From NCBI GenBank assembly GCA_029298735.1, contig JANSLP010000341.1:1-33666 (forward strand): a stretch of DNA of 33,666 nucleotides, in the 5' to 3' direction. A model generated the notes under the pieces. That model saw nothing but the letters and a program-made list of their open reading frames with translations, ran no database searches and was not told the DNA's origin. The DNA is from Ophiostoma sp. CBS 140.51. Lineage: Eukaryota > Ascomycota > Sordariomycetes > Ophiostomatales > Ophiostomataceae. A program made the translations under genes and the position numbers. Position 1 is the stretch's first letter, and each line of letters begins with the position of its first letter. Positions 1-10,480 of the stretch are shown here, one piece after another.

Positions 1-732
1 GGTTGGGTCAGGGGGTTGTCGGTGTTGGTGGACGCTCTTGCAGTTTTGGTCGTCTTTGCTTTCTTGGAGCTCTTTCCGTTTGTGCCGTTTGTTTTTATTC
101 TATTGAAATTTTTTTTTTGGCAAAATGATTTACAACCTTTTCTACATTAATAATAATTCCACAACCCATAAACAACAGTATGTCCTGTATCTACTGCATC
201 ATAGAGATCACTGCAAGATACGATGGCAGTTATTACGAGTTGATAATTTTAACGTCTCCAAAGATTGACAATCATTCTCTCTGAAATGGCCGCTACTTTT
301 GTTTTGTCCGAGTACACCTGACATAGAAATCCCTTTCTAGGTAGTCCATCTTGCCGTGCCATATAACACCCCTTGATACCTTTCCCACGACCCTTTGAAG
401 AAGGGGCCGCCTTAAATCTCACGTGAAGAAGTAACAACTGAAGTAAGGAGGGGTGCCGGAGCGGCCACCAAGCCATAGCCATACCAGACTCAAAATCGCC
501 AGTGAAAAATATAGAAGCAGATCATAAGATAAAAACAGAGAGACTGTGTACAATAGTGTACCACCATGATAAAATGTGCGCAGATAAATGTGAAAAGGCT
601 TGTTTTGTCGTGTTTAGTCATAAAAAAGGCCGAAGAAAAATAGCAAATGAGGAAGAAAATGGCGCCAAATGATGATCAAAGATGAGACCAAAAATGGTGA
701 GTTGAGATGTTGAGAAGCTGAGGAGAAAGAGA
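1..732. other. Intergenic, 3' flank of the bHLH gene
   Basis: No convincing gene is seen. The longest open frame here (minus, 249-482) has no recognisable domain and no splice or promoter context. A T-run near 110-118 and A/T-rich sequence at 120-250 look like ordinary intergenic DNA. The part nearest 732 should hold the 3' UTR of the minus-strand bHLH gene. Confidence 0.6.
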
Positions 733-2550
733 TCAACAGAAGGCTCTGGGGTCGAAGAGCGTTCTGCTGTAGTTTGGCATCTGAAAGGTCGGACGAGCGG
801 TGGCGTTAAGGAGTTGCTCGAAAGCTTGTAGTCGTCGGGAGAGCTCTTGATGCTGCTGCATAATGGCCTTGTTCTTCTTTTCGAGATGGTGGATGTAGTC
901 GGTGGCTTTTGTCAAGACCGTGCCCTTAAAATGGGATTAGTATGATAAGAGAAAGAAGCTGTAGGAAGGAAAGAAAACACACCTTTGACACTTTAGGAGC
1001 ACGCCCCGCCTGGTTGGAGCCCTCGCCCTCACCATCGCCATCGTCGACGCTGTTCTCGGGTATCGTGCGCAGCGATGGCACCGCGTCGCGAAGTTCAGTG
1101 ATGCGGTCCTTGAGATTTGTCCGGTATTTGCGCTCGATATCGTTGTGGGCGGTCCGGTCAGCCGATTTGGGCTTTTCCTTGCCCTTGTCTGTCGTCTTGG
1201 CCTGTTTTGCTGCTGGTTGTGAGGAAGAGGACGCTTGTGGCTGTGATGTCGCGGTGCTCGAAGAGGGTGCCATCATCGCACTCATCAGGTCATTGTTGGA
1301 TATTTGGCCGAGCGATGCTGTGCCCAGCCCTGGCCCAAACATGGGGAATGTGTTGTAGTTGGCGCCCATATTGTTGCCCAGGCCACCACCCATTGGTGTC
1401 GTCGGATTCATCGCAATCGCAATCAGGCGGCGCTGTTCTGCCTCACTCAATGTCGGCGTCTGGAGCCCCAACATCTGATCAAGCCGCAACCCCATCTGCG
1501 GCCTCTCCCAACTCAACGGCGTCGAATACAGGCCCTCTCGTTGTGGGACCTCGGCTGGTGGCATGGAGTCGATTTTTGAGAGTTGGTCTGCGAGGTCGAT
1601 GGACGAGTACGAGAACCCTTCCTCGCCCTCATCCGACAGAGCCTTCTCCAACGCCGTGTCGTCGAGGCTCACCTCCTCAGGCTTCTGTCGTCCCGTCGAG
1701 AGCGTCTGAGAAGTCATCGTCGCTGACCTGGAACGAGTCGAATCGAGCATCGTGTTAGTGAATGCCAGTACTACACCACCAAATGGGGCCCGCGTAATTA
1801 AAACAATGATAGCTTACCGCTGAGGTGTTGGGGCTTTTACCTGAGAGCTAGAGGCTGCTGTTGTGTCTGTTGCATCGGCCGTCTCTTGGCTCTGCTTCTC
1901 CTTCCTTTTCTGCTTCTGTTCCTGCTCCTGCTTCAACTTTTGCTGCCGCTGCCGCTGTGCCTGCTGCAACTGCAGCTGTTGCTGTTGTAACTGTTGGAGT
2001 TGTTGCTGCTGGAGTAGCAGCTGTTGTTGCTGCTGTTGCTGCTGCTGCTGCTTTTGCATTTGCTGTTGTTGCTGGTCCTGGTCGAATTGGATCCAGTAGT
2101 CGACCGAGTCAAAGGGGGTGGTCTCTGTGTTCAACCGTGAGCGTTTTCTCTCGTGGCCGTCCCTTGACCGGTGGTTTCGTGGTGAGATGATGGAGCGGGG
2201 GTTTTGGCTGAACATGGACGATGTCGACATGATTGGGCTGTAGGGGTTGAGGCTGGATGCACCGGTGGATGGGGCCAGGGACTCAAGAGACAGACTTGGT
2301 GCCCCCGATGATGTGTCTCTTGTCCGACCTAGGCCAGCCGACGCCAGATTCTGCTCGTCCCATATTGACGAGGACGGGAGCTGTGAGCCCAATATTGAAG
2401 AGTCGCCAGACTGGTCAACGGGATTGAGTGTCTGTGCCATGTTAGTGACGCGTAAAGTTGCGTTTGATATGATAAAAATATACAAGCTGGACGTACCTGG
2501 TTGTTTGGCACGGCAAAGTAGCCAATGTTTCTGAGAAAGTTTTGATCCAT
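733..2550 (-). CDS. SREBP-like bHLH transcription factor with Q-rich region
   Basis: Four exons on the minus strand: 2550-2497, 2431-1818, 1727-983 and 924-733, giving 534 aa. All three introns (65, 90 and 58 bp) are GT-AG with CTAAC/CTAAT branch sites, and the frame is continuous through each. The bHLH domain spans about residues 416-510 and is split by intron 3. The basic region HNDIERKYRTNL carries tyrosine (about residue 424) where most bHLH proteins have arginine, the hallmark of the SREBP class, which can bind sterol-regulatory elements as well as E-boxes. The loop is long and acidic (about 441-468); helix 2 begins GTVLTKATDYI and runs into a short leucine-zipper-like tail. Residues 136-203 are glutamine-rich. 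The protein ends 60 residues after helix 2 with no membrane segment, so it is not a membrane-tethered SREBP precursor but resembles the soluble fungal type (Neurospora SAH-2 or Aspergillus SrbB class; exact orthology not settled). It should act in the nucleus. Confidence 0.87.
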
Positions 2551-2559
2551 GTTGTCCGG

Positions 2560-2571
2560 TCAGCTATGCAT
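2560..2571 (-). promoter_or_regulatory. Minimal uORF (M-H-S-stop) before the bHLH start codon
   Basis: On the minus strand an ATG at 2571 opens a three-codon frame (ATG CAT AGC TGA) that ends 9 nt before the main ATG at 2550. It must lie in the mRNA leader unless transcription starts within the last 20 nt. A frame this short and close would be expected to lower initiation at the main ATG. Function is inferred; the frame itself is directly visible. Confidence 0.5.
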
Positions 2572-4990
2572 CCCGAGAGCAACGATGGTGATGGCGATAT
2601 TCAGGGTCCGCCCTTTGGTGAGATGAATTTGAAGATGGCGTTCGATAGATGGGTGGTACAAAGATTGTGAGCACGTTGTCTGATGGCGCTGGATAAAGAC
2701 CCTGAGAGACTCTTGAGAGACAAAAAATCACAAGGCTAGTCCGGAAGCGAGAGCCGCAATATTTTTTATCGTGAGGTGTGGGATGTGAGACGTGTTCGTG
2801 ACCCGGTGAGCCGTTGACGTTGGATGTCGGCGCGATGAGTCGTGAAAATCTTTGATGGTTGTGTTGTTGTGTATCGTCGAATCCGAGACTAGGCAGTGAG
2901 ATGGCAACCAGATATGTAAAAAGGACAAAGAAATAAAAATAAAAATAGAGAGAGAGAGATGAGAGAGGGTATGAGATAAAAAAGGGGGTGAGAGGTAAGA
3001 AGGAGTAAAAGGAGGCGGGTGACCGGGGCTGTAAGAGCGACCAAGATTTCCCCAATAGTGTTTTGACGGGTGCTGAGTGCCGATCGAGATCGAGGAGGGG
3101 GAGGAAAGGTTGGATCAATGCGAGGCAGATGGTAAACGAAGACTCTCCAATGGCACCAGGGTCCTATGCAGAAGCAAGCAAAGAGCAGACACGAGGGAGA
3201 GGTGAAAGAGTGAAGAGGGCAAGAAGGCAAGAAAGTGTGGATGGCCGGAAGCAAGTACCGTGAGCGAGAGGAAGATATGAGAGCACGGGGCTCGAAGAAG
3301 TGAGTGAGTGAGTGAGCAGCGAAAAAGAATCGTCACGACCTGCCGAGATGGGGGAGGAATAGATTGGAGGGGCGAACAAAAAGATGCAGAAACAATCCGC
3401 CGCAGGATAAGAGAGGCGAGTAGTCAAGGGGAAAGAAGGGGGTCAAGAGAGAGATCGAGAAGATTATCTGGGATAGGAAGAGAGAACGAGAGCAAACAAT
3501 GGGATGGCGAGAAGAAATGGGAGGGCAAAAGGTACAAAAAGGTACTTTGAGCAACCTCGAGGTGGGAGGGTCCTTGAAAAGGGAAATACGGAAGACTGCA
3601 ACGGTGGTAGGCAAAAAGACGAGAGCTCCGTATTGAAGAACTGAATTGAAAGAGGAAAAAGAAGAAACAGGACGGAGGCGGCTGGTTCGATCAGTCGAGA
3701 CGACGAAGAGAGAACGGTTTGGTTTGTACGGGAGTGGCCGAGCTGGGCGTCACAGACTCATGTCAACGGATCCTCGAGGTAGCCACGCGGTGCCTGGACC
3801 AGAAACAAAAGGTGTGCTGGACGTTTTGGTGGTTGTCGATATATATTCTCCGTGCGGAATGGTTTGTTTCGCAGCAGCAGTTGAGCAACAAAGACAAAGA
3901 AGCTTAGACGGCGAGGCCAGGCGAGTAATAGTCAAGTAGATCAGCGATGTGGGGGTACTGTGCTACTGGAAGAACAGGGCTGGAAAGGGATAAAGAAGCT
4001 GAAAACGGTAACAAAGAAAGAAGCGAGACAGGGTATGTAATGTCATGAAATGCTCGAACGGAGGCTGAAGAGGGATTTCGCCGTGGAAGAAAGCTGTCAG
4101 ATATGTCGGCAGGGTGTCAATGGGGTTTGTGCGAGAGAAGAGAAGCAGATAAGTCGACAGATGCACGAGACCCGTGGGTTGGAATCGAAAGGCCAGGGAA
4201 ACTTGTGTGGCGCGTTGAAGCGTTGAGGAACGGTCAGGGTAAAGTGAAAACGAAAGCACGGAGCACAATGGTAAAAAGAAGAAGAACGGAATGAATTGGG
4301 ACAGAAAAGAAGGCGAGAGAAATTACAAAGAGATATGTAGACGATACAACGCGATTTGTTGGAACGTAGGAAACTACACGAGAAAGGGAGAGCAGGAAGG
4401 AGCGATTTGGTGGCCCCTCCACTAAAAAGCTACAGAACAGAAGGTACGAACGTACAGCTCGCGACACGAGAGAAAAGAAAACGGAAAGAGCACCGTTGTC
4501 AATAAATTGGGAAGGAAAGGGGGCAAACAAGGAGAAACAAGGGTGTTCTGCAAAGGATGAACTGGCAAAAGCGCAACGCGAAAAAGAAAGGCCAGAAAAA
4601 AATCGAATCGACAAAACGATATGAAAGATGGCCTGACTTTGGCATCCGAGTCCGGGGAAGACAGGCCAAGGGGTGGTTCAGCAACTGTAGCAAGACGGCA
4701 AAATCAGACCACTCGTCCAGGTTGGTGGAGGAAAATCGTACAATTGGCACACGCCGGGAAGGCGCCAACGGCTGTAGTGCGGGCGGTCTTCTTGGGGGGC
4801 CAGGGCGAGCGGTACTTGGCTATACCACGTTATTCTGCGGTAAAGGCAAGTATCCCGATGCGCGAGCTTCGTAGCGAATCGGGCTGGTGGGTACAAAAAA
4901 GCGGAGAGCAGAGGGACGAGACTGGACGAAAGAAGAGGAAGTGGTGCAGTTTTCTTTGAAGGAATCTGCGACCTGACCTCTACCGCCACT
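2572..4990 (-). other. Long C/T-rich non-coding stretch upstream of the bHLH gene
   Basis: Read in the sense of the bHLH gene (minus), this stretch is strongly pyrimidine-rich, with runs of CT, TCTC and CTTT; on the plus strand it appears as GA-rich DNA. Open frames on either strand are low-complexity and show no domain. Near 2790-2880 the minus strand has an A/C-rich segment with CAACAACAC motifs typical of fungal 5' leaders, so transcription may start around or upstream of 2890. The region is probably promoter plus leader. A (TGAG)4 run lies at 3301-3316. Confidence 0.55.
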
Positions 4991-6250
4991 TGTTCCTTCC
5001 CATTCTGTCACTTTTTTGCGTTCGTTTATTTCTGTCGTTTCTTGTGTGCGTGTGCTTTTTGTGCGTGCCTTTTTTTACATCTTCTTTTCTTTACCGTTCC
5101 TTTGCTATTTTGACAGATTTGCCATCTTCTCGGGGGGACCCTTCGAGTACGAGTATTAATATCCAGGACTGTCAGCCTGCCTGTGCTCTCGTTTCTGACG
5201 GCCATCGATCTTCGCGGCAGAAAAGGGAAGGATCCACTGATACACCATTCGGCAGAGCACGGCACACAGCGCTGCGGGAAAGAGCGACTGGACGTTTCGT
5301 GTGGCGTGGCGGCTCCGACCAAAGAGGCTGTAGGGACTGAAGAAGGACAGCTTCAACATATGAACGCAGCTGCCCTCAATGTGTCCACTCTCTGCCCGTT
5401 GCGGCCTGTCACTCGTCAATGACCTTCGCTAGTCAAATATTCTTTCCTTCTTTCCTTCTATGGAGCACACATTGCACAGCACAAAGCATGGCGTCGACGA
5501 TGGCGTAGAAAGAGAAAAGGCAAGAAAGCATGGCAGCCTCGAATTCAATGCAGGGTCTGAACCGACGAGGCCTAGGCCCGTTCTCTTCAGCGGCCCGGCC
5601 AGGCCTAGAACGGCCAGACCGCCTGGGATGGCTTTACATGGTTCTTTGCGTAGCTCAGAGTGGGCGTTGAAGTGGGTCGTCAAATGTAGATAAGCCAATC
5701 AGAAGACTCCAATTCACCCCAGCCATTTGCAGCTCGGGACCGCCTTCCCAAAACGCACAGCTTGGAGCGGCCGGGTCCAGGTTGCACCGTGATTCCGGCC
5801 TGCTATGAACGGCCGACTACAGCACAACGGCAACGGTTGTCTGATAGGATATATTTTGTCAACTTATGTATTTGTACGCCACAGAAGCCACACGAGGCTG
5901 TCGTTTACTTCTTTCTCTTGTCAGAGGCCGGAAGGCTGGACCAAACATCATGGATGAATTGTGTAACATGTAACGGCCGAGACGGGGTTTTGTGCGACAA
6001 CACATTCATATATTTCCCTGTCTGCCGCTCGCTAGCTTGGAATGGACTATAGAAATGGAATACGAGCAGTTAAAAAAGTGTCCGAGGCACTTTGCCGGGC
6101 ATGCTGTGCAGCTGTCGCTGGCCGGAGCCAAAACGGCACCTTAGCTCACGGACAGTGCGTATACAGTGTACATTCTCCGGACGATACTGTGCCTAGCACT
6201 TCCTGGTGAAGGAGCGGGCAGTCGGCACAACAGTTACAACTCAGGCTTTG
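4991..6250. other. Intergenic region between divergent genes
   Basis: No gene is supported. A pyrimidine-rich patch at 4990-5110 is followed by mixed sequence with short GC-rich dyads, for example CCGTTCT near 5580 and AGAACGG near 5608, which could form a 7-bp stem. The small open frames here (up to about 98 codons) overlap on both strands and lack splice signals or domains. The region separates the promoter of the minus-strand bHLH gene from that of the plus-strand oxidoreductase. Confidence 0.5.
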
Positions 6251-6257
6251 TATAAAG
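6251..6257 (+). promoter_or_regulatory. TATA box of the Gfo/Idh/MocA oxidoreductase gene
   Basis: The TATAAAG sequence lies 101 bp before the start codon at 6358. The intervening leader is pyrimidine-rich and contains no upstream ATG, consistent with a TSS near 6285. Confidence 0.5.
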
Positions 6258-6357
6258 CGGCCAGCGGTCAACTCGTTTTCGTTGTGAGCTGTTTTCTTCT
6301 CGAAGGCCAGAGTCTTTCACCCTTCTTTGTGATACAATTCTTCATCGCATCACCGTC

Positions 6358-7838
6358 ATGGAGTTTCTTAACCGCGTCTGGAAGTCCCAATACCCGCCGG
6401 AGCCGCCCAAGACGGCCGACGCGCTCCGGTTCGGCGTTCTTGGAGCCGCCAACATCGCGTAAGTCAATAAGGGGCCAGGATTCGTTATGGCTACCGCAAT
6501 TTAGCTGCTCTGGTGTTGCACCGTGGTGAAAATGCGCCGTGCTTACTTGCTTGGAACGAGTGACTTGCTGACGATCCTTCTCTGCTGACAGGCCTACCGC
6601 GCTGTTCCGGCCAGCCAAGTCGCATCCTGAGGTGATTGTCCAGGCCGTTGCTGCGCGTGATAAGGCCAAAGCTACAGCCTATGCGAAGGCAAACGGTATT
6701 CCTCAGGTGCTGGACAGCTATGATGGTAAGCTCACTCGTCTCGTCTCTGTTTTACAGTTTATTTACCCTTAGCCCCCGCTCACTAACACGATAAGCCATC
6801 ATCAACGACCCGACCATTGATGCCGTCTACATCCCGCTACCCAATGGCCTGCACTACGAGTGGACAATCAAGGCTCTGGCCAAGGGCAAGCATGTGTTGT
6901 TGGAAAAGCCATCTGTCTCCAATGCCGCCGAGGCTGAGCTGCTCTTCAAGTCACCGCTCCTGACCAAGCCCGTGCCCGCCGAAGTCAATGCCAGCGCCAA
7001 CGGAAAGCCACCCGTCCTTCTGGAGGCGTTTCACTACCGTTTCCAGCCCGCCTGGCAGTACTTTCTGTCGCTCGTCGACCGCCCGAACATTGCCTCGGTG
7101 CACACCGAGGCCCTAATCCCGTCGTGGCTCTTCAAAAAGGACGACATCCGTTTCCGGTATGATCTCGCCGGCGGCAGCATGATGGACCTGGGCACGTACA
7201 CGTTCTCGACGTTGCGCCAAGTGTTTGCCGCTGAGCCCGAGGCGTGCCTGGACTGCAAGATTACCAAGTGCGAACCGCCCTTTGAGCTCTGTGACTATGC
7301 GTCCGAGGCGACATTCCAGTTCCCTGGCGGACAGATTGGCACCGTCAAGAGCACCTTGCGCGGCAGTCACTTTTCGCTGGGCATTCCCTGGATCCGTGTG
7401 ACACACAAACCTGTACCGGCGCCGCTAGCCGCGGGAGAGAAGCCCTCGGCGATCCCCGAGGGCCACGAGCGCGTGGTGTCGCGCCAGATGACGCTACACA
7501 ATTTCATGGTCAGCAACTTTTGGCACCGGCTGGACCTGGAGGACGAGTTTGTGGTGCGGCGCATCGACGACCCGACCAAGGTGGCCAAGCGCTGGACGGT
7601 CACGGAGTCCAAGAAGATTTACACCTTCAAGGAGGCCGGCATCGACCAGCCGAGCGAGCCGTTTTGGCTGTCGTACCGGCACCAGCTGGAGCAGTTTGTC
7701 GACAAGATCCGCGGACGGGAGGGCTCGGGCGTGTGGGTGTCGCACGAGGACAGCATTGCGCAGATGCGCATGATTGACATGGCGTACAAAAAGACGGACC
7801 TGCCTCTGCGGCCGTCCAGCAAGTACCAGGCGGAGTAG
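6358..7838 (+). CDS. Gfo/Idh/MocA family NAD(P)-dependent oxidoreductase
   Basis: Three exons: 6358-6458, 6592-6725 and 6796-7838, giving 425 aa. The introns are 133 and 70 bp with GTAAGT and GTAAGC donors; the second has a clear CTAAC branch site. The N-terminal Rossmann fold starts at about residue 24 (RFGVLGAANIA). The family's E-K-P motif is at about 115-117 (HVLLEKPS). The substrate-domain motif EAFHYRFQP follows, and GGSMMDLGTYT matches the family's conserved second-domain strand. EAF-x-YR-x-x-P places it with dimeric dihydrodiol dehydrogenase and D-xylose dehydrogenase-like members, which oxidise sugars or trans-dihydrodiols with NADP(H). The actual substrate cannot be read from sequence. 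No signal peptide or membrane segment is seen, so it is probably cytosolic. The ATG is chosen because it is the first in the leader and the frame is continuous through both introns. Confidence 0.9.
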
Positions 7839-8240
7839 GATAGAATTGATGGTGGTCTATGATTTCGAGTAATTTTCATGTTCACATTTTGTCATTCTGT
7901 TCAGGTGAGTTTCAAGCTCTGCTAAGTTTACATATTTTGTTATTTTGTCACATGTCAGCTTCAATTTTGAATTGTTTTTGAACAATAAAAAATAAACTTC
8001 GCTTTCTGTACTTTTTCTTTGTTCCCGTGCAAATGTTCTTAGAACAGCTTTTAACATGACTCGCTGCGGTTCACCACATAACAAAGGATGTGTTTCGTGC
8101 ATTGTTTACAACGGCTGTTCATTGTTCAACACAATACTACAGCGGGATTGAAAGTTAAAAATGAACAATGTTAACCTCAATTGACAGCAAGTAGATGTTT
8201 ATTTATACGATGGTACACCACCCATAATTCAACTTCTTCT
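7839..8240. other. 3' flank with poly(A) signals and next promoter
   Basis: A/T-rich sequence follows the oxidoreductase stop codon. Tandem AATAAA hexamers at 7984-7989 and 7990-7995, about 150 nt after the stop, are plausible polyadenylation signals. No coding signal is seen in either strand. Confidence 0.5.
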
Positions 8241-8382
8241 TTTTTATCATCACAAACAACAACAACCAACATCTACTCACCAACAATCGCCAGCTCTCGC
8301 CTCTCGGTCTCACTAATTCCCTTTGAAAAGAAAGATAAGTATCCCCATCTTTCCCCCAAATCCACTAACATTATCATTAAAG

Positions 8383-8640
8383 ATGGCCCCCATCGAGACC
8401 CCGAGACTGCAGAGGCTGGCCAGGGACCAGCGGATTATTCAGTGGCTCAAGGAGATGCCGCCGCTGGAGAAGCTTCACCCTTGTGTGCTGGAGCCGTGGC
8501 AGAGCCACCCCATGGAGCCTACTCTCCTCTCCTCCCGGTACCATTGCCGTCAACGACCCCAAGTCGGGCGCTTTCTGGAAGTGGGTTGGCATTGGTAGTG
8601 ACAAGCGCAAGGAAGCTTGTCTCTCTCAACACCACACCAT
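8383..8640 (+). pseudogene. Unrecognised small gene with a change of reading frame
   Basis: An ATG at 8383 follows an A/C-rich leader (8240-8382, with CAACAACAACC) typical of an expressed fungal gene. From it 46 codons with strongly G/C-biased third positions run to about 8520 (MAPIETPRLQRL..., ending near HPMEP). The coding signal then moves by one base: from about 8535 a second frame reads GTIAVNDPKSGAFWKWVGIG and onward to a TAG at 8648-8650, again with coding-like codon bias at first. No GT-AG intron joins the two. A canonical-looking intron (GTAAGTAT donor at 8658, TTTTTTAG acceptor ending 8709) lies further down, and AATAAA at 8897 could end the transcript. I recognise no family. It may be a recently broken gene, a sequencing error, or a missed exon structure; programmed +1 frameshifting is possible but has no specific support. 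Confidence 0.35.
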
Positions 8641-9014
8641 CTGCTTTTAGAGCACAGGTAAGTATCTCCGTCCCCTTCCACCGTCTGTTCTTACTTTTTT
8701 CTTTTTTAGTACCCGCGGCAGTGTTCCAGTTTTCGGAACCCACATCTGAACAAATACAACTTGATTCAACTAAACCACCGCTTCCACATGCAAACCGTGA
8801 CTTTATGATGGCCATTACATTTTGAAAAACAACTGTAGACAACGCGATCCTGTTCAATGCAATGTATTCTGTTTGCAGAAATGAACTTGATGATACAATA
8901 AATATTAAACTCCCTAGCAAAGATCCTAACCATGGGCTGCGCCGACCGAAGAAACGAAACGAAAACATGCGGATATAAAACACATCTGACCAAACCGTCC
9001 TTCTCCTCTTCTTT

Positions 9015-9935
9015 TTACTCCATGCCCATCTCCTCGTCCTCCATCATGCCATCGTCCGCAAACACGTCGTCCATTGTGCCGCCCTCCACACCGTCACCGC
9101 CCACATCCTCGGCATTCGGTCCGTCCGTCATGGTCACATCATCGTCGGCACCCTCTTTGCCCTTCTTGGACGTGGAGCCCAAAACATCACCAGCGGCACC
9201 CCGCAGGTCCTCTTCCTCCTCCTCGTCACCCTCGTCATCGCCTGCTGCCGCACCAGGTGCCCACGAGTCCCGCAAACCCCAGCTCACACCCGACAACACA
9301 AACCGTTCGCTCGGCAAACGCGCACCCCACTCGACCGCACCAACGCGCGGCAAAGCCACCTTGTTGCGCTCGCGCGCCAGCTCGAGCAGCCATTCTTTGC
9401 TGGCACCGCCACCGGCGGACGCGCCGCCGGCACCGCCGCGGAACTGGAACGCCAGACGGCTGGCGATGGCGAGCTGGATGGCGTTGGCCGAGACGGACGC
9501 GTCACCACCGGAGGGGGCCATGGCGGCGGCACCGCTGGCGGCGCTGGGCTTGCTTCCCGCGTGGGACGTGTAGGGGTCGGCGCTGAGGTGGATGGCGTCC
9601 GAGAGGACGGAAGATGTATGGCGGTAGGCAAAGTCGAGGAGGAGCTGGGGCACGCGGGTTTCGTAGGCGGTGACACCTTGCGCGGTCAACAAGAGCTCCA
9701 TGGTGCGGGCATCGCGGGGCTTTGGTGCGGGTTGCTGTGAACTGGATGGTTGTGATAACGATGTTGGATTTGGTGTTGCGGAGGATCCCTGTGTTGGTTG
9801 CGAGACGGTCTGGGAGGATTGCTGTTGCGACGAGGCCGAAGCTGTCTGTGTGTTTTGGTTGTTGTCTTGCGAGCCGGTGCCGTTGGTGGCGGCCGTTGGC
9901 AAGACGCCGTTCGCCTGGAACGACACTGACGCCAT
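9015..9935 (-). CDS. TAF9: Transcription initiation factor TFIID/SAGA subunit TAF9
   Basis: Intronless, 306 aa, starting at the ATG at 9935, which has a good context (ACACAATGGCG) just after a CA repeat; the frame is open further upstream but without fungal leader support. The histone-fold domain begins at about residue 73 (PRDARTMELLL...). Conserved TAF9 blocks include VTAYETRVPQLLLDFAYRH (about 88-106), SSVLSDAIHLSADPY, and the post-fold motifs ERNKVALPRV (about 189-198) and RLPSERFVLSGVSW (about 207-220). TAF9 pairs with TAF6 through the histone fold and sits in both TFIID and SAGA, in the nucleus. Odd points are a low-complexity Ser/Gln-rich N-terminus (residues 20-70), Ala/Gly-rich inserts inside or beside the fold (125-150 and 167-179), and a long acidic Asp/Glu-rich C-terminal tail (about 232-306). 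Family assignment is secure from the motifs. Confidence 0.93.
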   Translation of the reverse strand: MASVSFQANGVLPTAATNGTGSQDNNQNTQTASASSQQQSSQTVSQPTQGSSATPNPTSLSQPSSSQQPAPKPRDARTMELLLTAQGVTAYETRVPQLLLDFAYRHTSSVLSDAIHLSADPYTSHAGSKPSAASGAAAMAPSGGDASVSANAIQLAIASRLAFQFRGGAGGASAGGGASKEWLLELARERNKVALPRVGAVEWGARLPSERFVLSGVSWGLRDSWAPGAAAGDDEGDEEEEEDLRGAAGDVLGSTSKKGKEGADDDVTMTDGPNAEDVGGDGVEGGTMDDVFADDGMMEDEEMGME

Positions 9936-10480
9936 TGTGTGTGTGTGTGAGGAGGATGTGGTGATGCGGATGTCCAGATGTCGAAGATCGGAGTTGTTGA
10001 GGATGCGACGTTGGCTATGGCAGCCTAGTGAAGTGGCCACCGGTCTGACGCTGCCTCGAGAGATCAAGCTTTGTGTCGCAGTGCGTAGAAGCTCGGGACC
10101 GTCTTCTTGGTCGTTGGATCGTGATTTTTTGCCAGGTGTTGGATTGCAGAGGTTTGCGCAAGGCAGTCGTTAAAGACGAAATTGAAGCTGCACGAGGGGG
10201 GCAACAGACTTGTCAGGCGCGTCGTCGTGTGTGGTGGGAGGATCGACAATTATTATCGCTCGTCAAGCTATCGAGTATGTCGTAAAAAGAGCGACAGCAG
10301 CAGATTGTTTTTTAATTGTCACCGGCTGGTAAGGTTGTCGTGGTCGCTACAGCGATTTGAGGAGAGGTTCGCGCGGCGCGCAAGATGTCGCATCGCCAAG
10401 AAGCTATTTCTCAATTGGGCGTGTCACGTGCATAGATACATCGGCTTACATAATACATCAACTACATCGTGATGGACGGC
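9936..10480 (-). other. TAF9 upstream region
   Basis: Promoter and leader of the minus-strand TAF9 gene. A GT dinucleotide run (9936-9949 on plus) lies immediately upstream of the start codon. A palindromic CACGTG E-box is at 10425-10430, and an inverted CCAAT (ATTGG) lies at 10414-10418. No open frame with a recognisable product is present. Confidence 0.45.

Noticed and set aside
1861..2190. Plus-strand Ala/Val- and Cys-rich frames
   Set aside because: Antisense shadows of the CAG/CAA-encoded glutamine stretch in the bHLH gene.
8181..8825. 214-codon plus-strand frame
   Set aside because: It is the third frame over the small gene at 8383 and runs through its leader and a likely intron; codon bias does not support it.
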